Positions 36,195 through 46,287 are shown, numbered from the stretch's first letter. The stretch: DNA of 64,000 bases from Exiguobacterium flavidum (GCF_003344535.1 NZ_QPKS01000006.1:65690-129689); one strand, 5' to 3'. The notes: a model not told the origin generated them from the sequence alone. Made by a program: numbers and translations.

Positions 36195-36237
36195 AAAAAA
36201 ACGGGCAGACGTGCGACTTCTTGAGCACGACCACCCG
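36195..36237 (-). terminator. Intrinsic terminator between prkC and rsgA
   Basis: CGGG..CGTGC/GCACG..CCCG hairpin followed by seven T on the minus strand, 14 nt after the prkC stop. Its T-run abuts the start region of rsgA, so rsgA-rpe expression may depend on read-through or a promoter inside prkC. Confidence 0.82.
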
Positions 36238-36251
36238 CTAAGAGTTCCGTA

Positions 36252-38162
36252 TTACAGCTTCTTCGCTTGCGCGTAACTGATCGTACGCGTCTTGACGACC
36301 TCGCCATCCGCATAGACGGTAACCTTGCCGTCCTCACCCGGATTGATCGTCAGCGTATATGGGAACGTCTCTGATTTCGTGATGTCCTCTTCGACGACCG
36401 TCCGCTTGCCTTTAGCGTCCTCCGTCTCGATCTTGATTTTGACCGGAACAGGTTCTTCCCCCTCTTCCGCCGTGTTCTGATAGGAGACCGGTTCCTCGAG
36501 GACGACGGTGACCGGAGACTCTTCTTCACCTTTCGAGAATACGACCGTGATGCTCGCTTCCGGCTCGACGACCGCACCTGCTTGAGGGAACTGGCGGATC
36601 ACTTGATCCTTCGCGACTTCAGTCGAGAATTCCTCTTCGTACATCCCGTCAAGATTCTGTTCCGAAAGATACGCTTCGACTTCGGCACGCGTCATCCCGC
36701 TCAAATCGCGCAGCTCAAAGCTCGAGGTTCCTTGCGAAACGGTGATCGTGATCGTCTGCTCCTTCGCGATCACTTCCGTCCCTGCCGAGATCGATTGTCG
36801 AATCACATCGCCGCGTTCAACGGTCTCCGATTCTTCACGTTCGACTTTGACATCCTCGAACCCGACATCCTTCAGCGTCTCGACTGCCGCGTCCTCGGAA
36901 TCGCCCGTCACGTCAGGTACTTCGACCGGTGCGCTTCCTGTCGAGGCGACGAGGTCGACTCTCGAACCTTCCTTGACGGTCGCATTCGCGCGCGGTGATT
37001 GGCTGATGACGAGACCGTCCTCGACCTCGTCACTCGCCCGTTCCGTCACCTTGACGACGAATCCGAGTTCTTCTAACCGGTCCTCTGCCTCAGTCGCGTC
37101 TTCTCCTGTCACGTCCGGAACAGCGATCGTCGGATCAGGCCACATCGTATAGGCGATTCCTCCGCCGATCAGCAACAACAAAAACAATAGCCCTGCGATC
37201 CATCCTTTTTTCTTCCGCTTTTTCTCCGGCACCTTCGCGACCTTCACATCCTGATCGACGGGTGTAGCTTCCGGTATGACGGGGGACAATACCATCGTCT
37301 TCTCGAAAGCGTCGTCATGCCCGCGAATCCCTTCATCTGCCCGCTCATCCGACAGCGCCGTCACCATATCTTCCTTGAAGGCGGCGACGCTCGGCTGCCG
37401 GTCGTGAGGCGCTTTCGAGAGTGCCTGCATGATGCAGTTCTCGAGCGCTTGGGGCACTTCCGGATTAAGTATCGACGGTCTTCTCGGCGTATCCTGCAGA
37501 TGCTTGAGCGCAACCGCGACCGGTGTCTCCCCTTCGAACGGGACGCGCCCCGAAACGAGTTCATACAGGACGGCACCGAGGGAATAGATATCCGACTTCT
37601 CATCGGCGAACTTCCCTTTCGCCTGTTCAGGCGAGAAGTAATGAACGGACCCGAGAACCGACATCGTATGCGTCAGCGTCGCGTTCGACATGGCGACGGC
37701 GATTCCGAAATCCGTCACCTTGACCGTACCGTCCTCCGTGATCAGCATGTTCTGCGGTTTGATGTCCCGGTGGATGATTCGATGCGCGTGGGCGTGTTCG
37801 ATCGCATCACAGATCTGCCCGATGATCCGGACCGCCTCCTCGACCGCAATCGCTCCGCCTTGGCAATAGGACTTCAGCGTCATCCCATCGATATACTCCA
37901 TGACGATGTAGTAGACATCGTCCTCCTCACCGACGTCATAGACTGCGACGATGTTCGGATGGTTCAAACTTGTCGCGGCATGCGCTTCCCGTTCGAAGCG
38001 CCGAATGAACTGTTCGTCGTGCGAGAATTCGGCACGCAGGATTTTAATCGCCACGTCACGATTCAATATTTCATCATAAGCACGGTACACGTTCGCCATG
38101 CCACCGCTTCCGACGAGCCGCTCGATTCGATAGCGGTCGTTCAAGCGTTCTCCATTTCGCAT
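36252..38162 (-). CDS. prkC: Membrane Ser/Thr protein kinase PrkC with PASTA domains
   Basis: Hanks-type kinase that senses muropeptides or lipid II. Kinase domain (about residues 10-265) with VGSGGMANVY, VAIKIL, HRDIKPQN and DFG (VTDFGIAVA), a juxtamembrane linker, one membrane helix (GWIAGLLFLLLLIGGGIAY, about 320-341) and three extracellular PASTA repeats (PDVTGEDATEAEDRLEELGF and two more), then a C-terminal beta-like domain. 636 aa from ATG 38162. Starts 4 nt after prpC, forming the kinase-phosphatase pair. Confidence 0.96.
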   Translation of the reverse strand: MRNGERLNDRYRIERLVGSGGMANVYRAYDEILNRDVAIKILRAEFSHDEQFIRRFEREAHAATSLNHPNIVAVYDVGEEDDVYYIVMEYIDGMTLKSYCQGGAIAVEEAVRIIGQICDAIEHAHAHRIIHRDIKPQNMLITEDGTVKVTDFGIAVAMSNATLTHTMSVLGSVHYFSPEQAKGKFADEKSDIYSLGAVLYELVSGRVPFEGETPVAVALKHLQDTPRRPSILNPEVPQALENCIMQALSKAPHDRQPSVAAFKEDMVTALSDERADEGIRGHDDAFEKTMVLSPVIPEATPVDQDVKVAKVPEKKRKKKGWIAGLLFLLLLIGGGIAYTMWPDPTIAVPDVTGEDATEAEDRLEELGFVVKVTERASDEVEDGLVISQSPRANATVKEGSRVDLVASTGSAPVEVPDVTGDSEDAAVETLKDVGFEDVKVEREESETVERGDVIRQSISAGTEVIAKEQTITITVSQGTSSFELRDLSGMTRAEVEAYLSEQNLDGMYEEEFSTEVAKDQVIRQFPQAGAVVEPEASITVVFSKGEEESPVTVVLEEPVSYQNTAEEGEEPVPVKIKIETEDAKGKRTVVEEDITKSETFPYTLTINPGEDGKVTVYADGEVVKTRTISYAQAKKL

Positions 38163-38166
38163 AATC

Positions 38167-38898
38167 TCAGCCCTTCTTTCTATCCAGGAAACGGACAGCC
38201 GCGACTGTGATGTTATCCGTTCCCTGTTCTTCCGCTTCCTTGACCAAGTGGTCGACGATCTGCTCGAGCGGCTCATCCGCACCGAGCAGCTCCTCGATTC
38301 GTTCGTTCGTCACCTGATCCGTCAATCCGTCGCTGCAGACGAGCAGGAGGTCGTAGTCCGGCGCCTCGCGGACCTGTACGTCGACTTCGACCGTCTCGCT
38401 CGATCCGACCGACCGCGTGATCAAATTTCTTCGAGGATGGTGCCTTACTTCCTCCTCTGACAATTCGCCCATCTGCTTGAGCATGTTGACGTAGGAATGA
38501 TCAACCGTCAATTGCTTCAGTTTCCCGTTTGCGATTGCATAGACACGGCTGTCCCCGACATGGGCGATCAACAAGACGTCGCCCGCCCAGCATGCACATG
38601 CGATCGTCGTGCCGACGACAGCCAGTTCTTCCCGCTTCGCGTACTCGAGAATTTCCCGGTTCGCCTGTTCGATACGCCTGCGCACCCAGTCGGACATCGT
38701 GTCCGGCCGTGTCGGCATCTCTTCATAACGGTTCGAGAAGATGTCATAGACGATTTGGCTCGCTTTTTCTCCGGCCGCATGCCCGCCCATCCCGTCGGCA
38801 ACGAGTGCGATCCCTTTCAATTCGTCACCGATCAAGAAGACCGTATCTTCGTTTTGCGAGCGGACCTTGCCTGTCGTGGTCCGGTAAGCTAGTTCCAT
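38167..38898 (-). CDS. prpC: PP2C-type protein phosphatase PrpC
   Basis: Dephosphorylates PrkC and its targets. Metal-binding motifs RSQNEDTVF and ALVADGMGGHAAG, then AHVGDSRVYAIANGK, VCSDGLTDQVT and GTDNITVAAVRF: a complete PP2C set. 243 aa. In Bacillus rlmN lies between rsmB and prpC; here 105 nt of non-coding DNA joins rsmB to prpC and no rlmN is seen. Confidence 0.96.
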   Translation of the reverse strand: MELAYRTTTGKVRSQNEDTVFLIGDELKGIALVADGMGGHAAGEKASQIVYDIFSNRYEEMPTRPDTMSDWVRRRIEQANREILEYAKREELAVVGTTIACACWAGDVLLIAHVGDSRVYAIANGKLKQLTVDHSYVNMLKQMGELSEEEVRHHPRRNLITRSVGSSETVEVDVQVREAPDYDLLLVCSDGLTDQVTNERIEELLGADEPLEQIVDHLVKEAEEQGTDNITVAAVRFLDRKKG

Positions 38899-39003
38899 GA
38901 ATGGTTACCCCGTTTCTTGATGGTCCGGCGCTTCGAGGTGCACCGGTCCCTGGTATGCGATCCATTTTAGAGATAGCAGAGATGACCGAACGACCTGAAG
39001 GAT

Positions 39004-40332
39004 TCAGTCAACTCTTTTGAAGGCCGCGATGTAGAATCCGTCCGTGCCGAGCGTCGTCGGCAAAAGCTTCAGCTCTGCGCGGTCACCGATCAGATGCCGC
39101 ACCGATTCCGGCATCCGCTCCTTGAACGTCTCATCGAAGATGAATCCTTGGCTCAGGATGAACTCCGTCTGCCCTTCGTTCTCTTCGTGGTCAATCGTAC
39201 ACGTCGAGTAGACGAGCGTACCGCCTTTCTTGACGAGCGGCAGGACAGACGTCAGGATTTCCCGCTGGACTTTCGGCAGACTGACGAGATCCTCCGGCCG
39301 TTTCGTCCACTTGATATCCGGCTTTCTCCGGATGACACCGAGTCCAGAACACGGTGCGTCGACGAGGATGCGATCGAATGTCTCAGGAGGGAACTTCTCT
39401 CCCGCCTTCCGTGCGTCAAGCGCCTCAGCATGAACGTTCTCAAGACCGAGTCTCTGCGCCTGCGCCTCTAGCAGCTTCACTTTGTGCGGATGCAGATCGA
39501 GCGCCTCAAGCTGTCCCTCGATCAGGCCTTCTGCGATATGCATCGCCTTTCCGCCCGGTGCGGCACAACTGTCGAGAACTCGTTCCTTGCCGTTCGCTCC
39601 GAGGGCGTATGCGACGAGCATCGAACTCTCGTCCTGGAGCGAGACGATTCCGCGCTCGAGCAGATCCGTTTTTTGGACCGCGCCGTTCGTGATCTCGATT
39701 CCTTCCGGTACGATGTTCGACACTGCGGCCTCGACTCCCTGCTCGTGCAGAGATCCGATGGCCTCATCGACGGAGACACGGGTTTTGTTGACGCGAAGCG
39801 TCACCGGAGCCGGCGTATTGTTCAGGCGGCACATCTTCTCCGTCTCTTCCACTCCGAGCTGATCAATCCAGCGCCCTACGAGCCATTCCGGATGACTCGT
39901 CTCGATGCTGATGCGGCGCGACGCAGGTTCGATCGCCGCGAAGTCCGGCCGTCCTTTTCGAACGACGTTCCGGAGGACGCCGTTGACGACTTTCGCCACG
40001 TGGGGCTTTCCGCGCTTCTTCGCGATTTCGACCGCTTCGTTGATGACCGCATGATCCGGGATGCGATCGAGATAGAACAACTGATAGACGCTCATCCGGA
40101 GCAGTGGTCTCATCCACGGATCAAGCTTCTTTTGCGAAGCGAGGAACGGTTCGAGAATATGATCGAGCGTCAGTTCCCGGCTGAGCGTGCCGTAGACGAG
40201 TTCCGTATAGAGACCGACATCGGCCTCCTTGAGCAATCCTTTTTTCAGCATATGGTTGACCGTGATGGTCGAGAATGCACCACTATTACCGATTTTGAGC
40301 AAGGTCGTCAGTGCAGCGTCGCGTACGTTCAT
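39004..40332 (-). CDS. rsmB: 16S rRNA (cytosine-967-C5)-methyltransferase RsmB
   Basis: SAM-dependent methyltransferase of 16S rRNA. N-terminal NusB-like domain (about residues 1-140), then a Rossmann methyltransferase domain with CAAPGGKAMHIAEGL near residue 255, DAPCSGLGVIRRKPD near 325 and the nucleophilic Cys in YSTCTIDHEENEGQ near 375. 442 aa. Its ATG overlaps the stop of the def-fmt gene by 4 nt, preserving the fmt-rsmB order. Confidence 0.95.
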   Translation of the reverse strand: MNVRDAALTTLLKIGNSGAFSTITVNHMLKKGLLKEADVGLYTELVYGTLSRELTLDHILEPFLASQKKLDPWMRPLLRMSVYQLFYLDRIPDHAVINEAVEIAKKRGKPHVAKVVNGVLRNVVRKGRPDFAAIEPASRRISIETSHPEWLVGRWIDQLGVEETEKMCRLNNTPAPVTLRVNKTRVSVDEAIGSLHEQGVEAAVSNIVPEGIEITNGAVQKTDLLERGIVSLQDESSMLVAYALGANGKERVLDSCAAPGGKAMHIAEGLIEGQLEALDLHPHKVKLLEAQAQRLGLENVHAEALDARKAGEKFPPETFDRILVDAPCSGLGVIRRKPDIKWTKRPEDLVSLPKVQREILTSVLPLVKKGGTLVYSTCTIDHEENEGQTEFILSQGFIFDETFKERMPESVRHLIGDRAELKLLPTTLGTDGFYIAAFKRVD

Positions 40333-41726
40333 GATTCCACCCCGACTTTCATTCCAAGTGTAAGTGCCTGACCGACTCCGCGCATGAACGTCTGACCATC
40401 CATCCGTTTCTTGCCTGCCGGTTGCAGATCGACGAGCTTGAGCGCAACGTGTGAACCTGTCGCGATGACCGGACCGTCTTCTTCAAGCCGGATGATTTCT
40501 CCCGGTGTGCCGTTTCCTTCGACCTTTTCAGCGAAGAACACTTTCAGACGTGCCCCTTCAAGCGTCGTATAGCTGCTAGGGAACGGGTTCATGCCGCGGA
40601 TTTGGTTGTAGAGATCCTCACCAGGGCGCGTGAAATCGAGGATTTCACGTTCACGGCTGATATTCGGTGCGAACGTCGCTTCCTCTTCGTTCTGAGCGAC
40701 CGGTGTCAAGTCACCCTGGACGAGTGGCGGAATCGTCTCGAGCAGCAGGTCTGCGCCTGCGACACTCAGTTTCTCGAACAGGCTGCCGACCGTATCCTTC
40801 TCTTCGATCGGGACGACGACCTTCGACAGCATGTCGCCGGCGTCGAGCTTGTCGACCATATACATGATCGTCACGCCCGTCTCCTTCTCTCCGTCGATGA
40901 TCGCCTGATGGATCGGCGCGCCGCCCCGGTATTTCGGCAAAAGGGACGCATGGACGTTGATCGCACCATGCTTCGGCGCATCAAGGACGGCCGTCGGCAC
41001 GATCTGACCATAGGCAGCCGTGATGATCAAGTCCGGCTTCATCGCGAGCAACTCCTCGTAGTCCGTCCGGATCTTGATCGGCTGGATGACCGGGATGCCG
41101 TGCGCGAGCGCGACGGCCTTGACCGGTGTCGGTTTGATCTCCCGTTTTCGCCCGACCGGCTTATCAGGTTGTGAGACGACACCGACGACGTCATATCCTG
41201 CCTCGATCACGCGCTCAAGCGTACTCGCCGCGAAATCCGGCGTCCCCATGAAGACGACGCGAACATCCTTCGGAGCTTCAGCAGTCGTCTCTGCGAGCTT
41301 ATCCGTGAAAAGGATCCCGTCAAGGTGATCGATCTCGTGCTGGATCGCCCGGGCGAAGAATCCGTTCGCCTTCGTCGTCACAGCCCGTCCGAGGCGATCC
41401 CGGCTCTTGACGGTGATCGATTCGTACCGTTCGACCGGTCCGAAGACGCCAGGCATGCTCAAGCATCCTTCGTCGTCGATTTCAGCACCGTTCGCCTCGA
41501 CGATTTCCGGGTTGATCAGCTCGAGCGGGCCTGTCTCGTCGTCCGTATGCACGACGGCGACTCGCAGGTTCAGGTTGACCTGCGGCGCGGCGAGACCGAC
41601 GCCATCATATTCGTACATCGTATCGAACATCCGATCGATCATCTTTCCGAGCTTCTTATCGAACTTCGTCACCTTCTCACACTTAGTACGAAGGATTTCA
41701 TTTGGTACTTCAACAACTTTATACAT
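40329..41726 (-). CDS. Fused peptide deformylase / methionyl-tRNA formyltransferase (Def-Fmt)
   Basis: One 465-aa reading frame carries two full enzymes. Residues 1-150 are a peptide deformylase with GVGLAAPQ (42-49), EGCLS (86-90) and the metal motif QHEIDH (129-134). Residues about 155-465 are a methionyl-tRNA formyltransferase starting RVVFMGTPDFAAS, with the catalytic N257, H259 (INVHASLLPKYRGGAP) and D295, spaced as in known Fmt, plus a C-terminal OB-like domain. The usual Def stop and Fmt start are gone and joined by a short linker (KLAETTAEAPKD). The two act in opposite directions on the N-formyl group of initiator Met. In related genomes they are separate adjacent genes def-fmt. Sits between priA (9 nt) and rsmB (4 nt overlap). 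Confidence 0.93.
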   Translation of the reverse strand: MYKVVEVPNEILRTKCEKVTKFDKKLGKMIDRMFDTMYEYDGVGLAAPQVNLNLRVAVVHTDDETGPLELINPEIVEANGAEIDDEGCLSMPGVFGPVERYESITVKSRDRLGRAVTTKANGFFARAIQHEIDHLDGILFTDKLAETTAEAPKDVRVVFMGTPDFAASTLERVIEAGYDVVGVVSQPDKPVGRKREIKPTPVKAVALAHGIPVIQPIKIRTDYEELLAMKPDLIITAAYGQIVPTAVLDAPKHGAINVHASLLPKYRGGAPIHQAIIDGEKETGVTIMYMVDKLDAGDMLSKVVVPIEEKDTVGSLFEKLSVAGADLLLETIPPLVQGDLTPVAQNEEEATFAPNISREREILDFTRPGEDLYNQIRGMNPFPSSYTTLEGARLKVFFAEKVEGNGTPGEIIRLEEDGPVIATGSHVALKLVDLQPAGKKRMDGQTFMRGVGQALTLGMKVGVES

Positions 41727-41735
41727 AATGCCACC

Positions 41736-44054
41736 TCACATGAATACGAATGGATTCACATCCACCGCGACTTGAACTTTTTGTTTGATTCGGTCAGCGA
41801 GCACCCGCTTCAACGCGTCATGGACATCGCGCTGACCTTTATGTTTGACGATCACTTGGTAACGGTATTGGTTTTTCAACCGGGCGAGCGGAGCCGGGAA
41901 GGGTCCGTTCACGACGACCGATTCGTCCTCGAGGACACCGAGTTCCCCTGCGATCAGGCGACCTTCACTCTCCGCCTCGAGCGGACTTTCAGAGGACAAG
42001 GTGATCAGGGCGAGGAACCAGAACGGCGGATGACCACCGAGTTTCCTGAGCTGCATCTCGCGCTTGTAGAACGCCTCGAAATCGTGCCGCTTCGCAGTCT
42101 GGATGACATAGTGCTCCGGGTTGTACGTCTGGACGATCGATTGTCCTGCCAGCTGTCCGCGCCCTGCACGCCCCGATACTTGCGTGATCAGCTGGAACGT
42201 CCGCTCGCTCGCGCGGAAATCCGGGATGCCGAGCGTCGCATCGGCGGCGAGCACCCCGACGAGTGTCACGTTCGGAAAATCGAGCCCCTTCGCGATCATC
42301 TGCGTCCCGAGGAGTATGTTGCCCTCCCCCCGTTCAAAACGGTCGAGCAGCGTCTCGTGGGCCCCTTTGCGTGACGTCGTATCCTGATCCATCCGGATGA
42401 TCCGGGCTTCCGGGATGAGATGCGCGAGCTCCTCTTCGATTTTCTGCGTCCCTGTCCCGAACTGGCGAATTTTTTTCGAAGAACAGTTCGGACAGGTTTT
42501 CGGCATTGCCGCTTCGAATCCGCAGTAGTGACATTTCAGGCGGTCTCCGTGCTGGTGATACGTCAGGTTGACCGCACAGTGCGGACACTGGAGTGTCTCG
42601 CCGCAATCGCGGCAGAGGACGAACGTCGTGTATCCCCTGCGGTTCAGGAGCAAGACCGTCTGCTCCCCTTTGTCGATCCGCTGCTTGATCGCCTCGATCA
42701 GCGGGCGGCTGAACGGTGTCCGGTTCCCGCTTGCGAGTTCCTTTCGCATGTCGACGATGTCGACCGGGGGCAGCTCGCCGCCGAAACGTTCCTTGAGCGG
42801 CAGATAACGATAGACGCCTTTCATCGCGCGCGCGTACGTCTCAAGCAGCGGCGTCGCGCTTCCGAGGACGACAGGAGCCCCGTGATAGGCGGCCCGCCAG
42901 GCTGCTACGTCCCGCGTCTGATAGCGCGGGTTCTCTTCCTGCTTATAGGTCGTCTCGTGTTCTTCGTCCAAGATGATCAGACCGATGTCAGTCAAGGGGG
43001 CGAAGATCGCTGAACGTGCCCCGACGACGACGTCGACTGCTCCTTCAGCGATCTTCCGCCACTCGTCATACTTCTCACCGAGCGAGAGGCCGCTGTGCAT
43101 GACAGCGACGCGCTCGCCGAATCTCTTCTTGAAACGCTTCACCATCATCGGTGTCAGACTGATCTCCGGTACGAGCAAGATCGCCTGGCGTCCGCGCTCG
43201 AGCACCGAGTGGATCGACTCGAGATAGACCTCCGTCTTTCCGCTCCCGGTGACCCCGTGGAGCAGGAACGTAGAGGCTTGCTCGTCCGCAGTGATCGCAT
43301 CGACCGCCTGCTGCTGCCCGCTCGTCAAGGAAGCCGGCACGAAGACGTCCTGCGTCAGGTGCGCATACGGATCACGGCCGATCTCGACCTCTTCGACTTC
43401 GACGATCCCTTTCTTCTCGAGTGTCGTAAGGACACTTGCCGTCACGTCGAACGTCCGGAGCACCTCGCTCCAAAGTACTTCAGTTCTTTCGCGGACGAAA
43501 TCCCGGAGTTCGTGCTGCTTCGTCGCGTTCGCCGCAAGCGGGATCGAGGCGTCCCGCAACCGGACGATCTTATCGCGCTTCGCCGTCTTCTTCTCTTTGA
43601 CGACCGGTTTCAGACGGAGCGCCCCGTTCTTCGCGAGCTCGAGAATTCTTTTTTGCGTCTCCGGAGGAAACTGGCTGATTCGTTTTCGGTCCCACTGCGC
43701 ATGTTGCGGCGCGTCGACTTCCTTGTCATAGCTCACCTTGAGTGCGGCCGGGAGCATGGCGAGGAGTGCCGTCGCCCGGTAACATAACGTCGTGTCGGCA
43801 AGAAAGCCCGACAGCTCGATCAGTTCATGCGTGAACGTCGGTTCCTCATCAAGCAGGCGGATGATCGGCTTGATCCGTTCGAGCTCAGTCGATTCCTTCG
43901 TACCGATGACGACGCCGAGCAAGGCGCGCGGTCCGAACGGCACCTCGACACGCATGCCCGGAACGACGAGGTCCTGCCACATGTCCGGTATGAGGTAATC
44001 AAAAGGCCGGTCGACGGTCGCTGCAGGCACGTCGACGATGACTTCGGCAATCAT
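41736..44054 (-). CDS. priA: Primosomal replication helicase PriA
   Basis: Restarts stalled forks by loading the replicative helicase. N-terminal DNA-binding domain (VPAATVDRPFDYLIPDMW), Walker A GVTGSGKTEVYLESI near residue 260, DEEH box ILDEEHETTYKQEENPRY, eight zinc-binding Cys (CRDCGETLQCPHC, CHYCGFEAAMPKTCPNC) and helicase motifs GTQMIAKGLDFPNVTLVGVL. 772 aa, near the Bacillus 805. The ATG overlaps coaBC by 4 nt. Confidence 0.96.
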   Translation of the reverse strand: MIAEVIVDVPAATVDRPFDYLIPDMWQDLVVPGMRVEVPFGPRALLGVVIGTKESTELERIKPIIRLLDEEPTFTHELIELSGFLADTTLCYRATALLAMLPAALKVSYDKEVDAPQHAQWDRKRISQFPPETQKRILELAKNGALRLKPVVKEKKTAKRDKIVRLRDASIPLAANATKQHELRDFVRERTEVLWSEVLRTFDVTASVLTTLEKKGIVEVEEVEIGRDPYAHLTQDVFVPASLTSGQQQAVDAITADEQASTFLLHGVTGSGKTEVYLESIHSVLERGRQAILLVPEISLTPMMVKRFKKRFGERVAVMHSGLSLGEKYDEWRKIAEGAVDVVVGARSAIFAPLTDIGLIILDEEHETTYKQEENPRYQTRDVAAWRAAYHGAPVVLGSATPLLETYARAMKGVYRYLPLKERFGGELPPVDIVDMRKELASGNRTPFSRPLIEAIKQRIDKGEQTVLLLNRRGYTTFVLCRDCGETLQCPHCAVNLTYHQHGDRLKCHYCGFEAAMPKTCPNCSSKKIRQFGTGTQKIEEELAHLIPEARIIRMDQDTTSRKGAHETLLDRFERGEGNILLGTQMIAKGLDFPNVTLVGVLAADATLGIPDFRASERTFQLITQVSGRAGRGQLAGQSIVQTYNPEHYVIQTAKRHDFEAFYKREMQLRKLGGHPPFWFLALITLSSESPLEAESEGRLIAGELGVLEDESVVVNGPFPAPLARLKNQYRYQVIVKHKGQRDVHDALKRVLADRIKQKVQVAVDVNPFVFM

Positions 44055-45241
44055 CGGAGCGCCTCTGCGAACAGCGTCATCAGCTCACGGGCGAGCTTCG
44101 TCTTGTCTTGCGCCGGAAAATCCCGGGAGAAGCCGTCTTGTCCGAAGACGGTGACGGCGTTCTGGTCGCTCCCGAAACCGATCGACATATCCGAGACGTC
44201 GTTCGCGACGATGAAGTCCGCCTTTTTCTTCGCAAGCTTCGCGAGCGAATGTGTCTCGAGCTGTTCCGTCTCGGCAGCGAAACCGACGAGGATTTGGTTC
44301 GTCTTCGCTTCACCGAGCGTCTTCAGGATGTCGGTCGTCTCTTCGAGTTCGATTTCAAGTGCCCCGTTGATTTTCTTTTGTTTCTGCTCATAGCGGACCT
44401 TCGGACGATAATCGGCGACAGCCGCCGCCTTGACGACGATGTCCTGATTCGCGTAACGTTTCAAGATCGCTTGGAGCATCTCTTCTCCCGACTCGACCGC
44501 GACAGCCGTCACGCCTGACGGAAGCGGTATGCTGACTGGTCCATGCACGAGCGTCACGTCCGCCCCGAGATCACGTGCGGCTTCTGCGAGCGCGATGCCC
44601 ATCTTGCCTGACGAATCATTCGTCATATAACGGACGGGATCGATCCGCTCGATCGTCGGTCCGGCGCTGACCAGGACGTTTCTCCCGCTGAGCAGCTTGT
44701 CTGCGAACAGTCCCTCGATCGTCAGCACGAGCTCTTCCGGTTCCGGCAAGCGCCCTTTCCCGACCCATCCACAGGCGAGATTGCCGATGCCCGGTGCGAT
44801 GATCTTCACCCCGTCCTGCTTCAGCTGTTCGATGTTCCGCTTCGTCGCCGGGTGATCAAGCATGTTGACGTTCATCGCCGGACAGACGACGATAGGACAT
44901 GTCGCGGCCAGGATCGTCGTCGTGATGAAATCGTCTGCGATTCCGCTTGCGAGCTTTGCGATCGTGTTCGCGGTCGCCGGTGCGACGACGATTAGATCGG
45001 CCTCGTCCGCGAGGTCGATATGCGCGATTTTCGACGCGTCATGTTCGATGAACACGTCATCATAGACCGCTTTACGTGTCAGCGCGGCGAATGTCGCCTT
45101 GCCGACGAACCGCTCTGCGCTTTTAGTCATCGCGACTTGCACTTCTGCGCCCGCCTGTACGAGTTTCGACGCAAGCGCGGCCGCTTTGTAGGAAGCGATT
45201 CCTCCGGTGACGCACAGTAGGATGTTACGACCATTCAACAT
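44051..45241 (-). CDS. coaBC: Bifunctional phosphopantothenoylcysteine decarboxylase/ligase CoaBC
   Basis: Two steps of coenzyme A synthesis: joining of cysteine to phosphopantothenate and decarboxylation. N-terminal flavoprotein domain (LLCVTGGIASYKAAALASKL, VVAPATANTIAKLASGIADD, PAMNVNML), then the CoaB ligase (SAGPTIERIDPVRYMTNDSS, KAAAVADYRP). 396 aa from ATG 45241 with GGGGGAG upstream. Follows the rpoZ terminator and precedes priA. Confidence 0.95.
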   Translation of the reverse strand: MLNGRNILLCVTGGIASYKAAALASKLVQAGAEVQVAMTKSAERFVGKATFAALTRKAVYDDVFIEHDASKIAHIDLADEADLIVVAPATANTIAKLASGIADDFITTTILAATCPIVVCPAMNVNMLDHPATKRNIEQLKQDGVKIIAPGIGNLACGWVGKGRLPEPEELVLTIEGLFADKLLSGRNVLVSAGPTIERIDPVRYMTNDSSGKMGIALAEAARDLGADVTLVHGPVSIPLPSGVTAVAVESGEEMLQAILKRYANQDIVVKAAAVADYRPKVRYEQKQKKINGALEIELEETTDILKTLGEAKTNQILVGFAAETEQLETHSLAKLAKKKADFIVANDVSDMSIGFGSDQNAVTVFGQDGFSRDFPAQDKTKLARELMTLFAEALR

Positions 45242-45260
45242 GTAAGGCTCCCCCTCATTG

Positions 45261-45291
45261 AAAAAAAACAGCCACAATAGAGAGTGGCTGC
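45261..45291 (-). terminator. Intrinsic terminator after rpoZ
   Basis: GCAGCCAC/GTGGCTGT stem with an 8-nt loop followed by eight T on the minus strand, 8 nt after the rpoZ stop and just before the coaBC ribosome-binding site. Confidence 0.88.
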
Positions 45292-45298
45292 TTCTTGT

Positions 45299-45502
45299 TT
45301 AGTCTTGCGGCTGATTGACGACGATCACGTCTCCGAAGTAAAGCTCTTCTAGCGCCTTACCTACCGGTTTGAACGATCTCGGATTTGCAACCTTGACGCG
45401 TTTCCCGTCTTGGATCTGGCGTGCGCGTTTCGCTGCTACCGTCACGATCGTGTATTTCGAAGGAATCTTCTTCTGAAGCTCGTCTACTGATGGATATAAC
45501 AT
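45299..45502 (-). CDS. rpoZ: RNA polymerase omega subunit
   Basis: [20 protein letters not shown] and [13 protein letters not shown] match omega, which aids assembly of RNA polymerase. 67 aa from ATG 45502 with GGAGGT upstream; the longer in-frame reading is a shadow of gmk. One nt after gmk, as usual. Confidence 0.95.
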   Translation of the reverse strand: MLYPSVDELQKKIPSKYTIVTVAAKRARQIQDGKRVKVANPRSFKPVGKALEELYFGDVIVVNQPQD

Positions 45503-45503
45503 G

Positions 45504-46160
<657 letters not shown>

Positions 46161-46162
46161 TC

Positions 46163-46192
46163 ATATTAGCAGTAACGTTCGGAATTTCGCAA
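46163..46192 (-). promoter_or_regulatory. Possible promoter of gmk-rpoZ
   Basis: TTGCGA (46187-46192) and TAATAT (46163-46168) on the minus strand with an 18-nt spacer, 39 nt upstream of gmk. The 163-nt gap to rqcH also has to hold the divergent rqcH promoter, which I could not place. Confidence 0.4.
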
Positions 46193-46287
46193 GTGGTCAT
46201 TTCAAATCGACTGCTTAATCATACCATATTCTCGCTCTATCTGTTACCGTTAGAGTTGGGAAATCAGTATAGAAGGAAGTGAAGCAC

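Noticed and set aside
46193-46287. Promoter of rqcH
   Set aside because: Candidates such as TTAATC with TATCTG are poor matches and were not listed.
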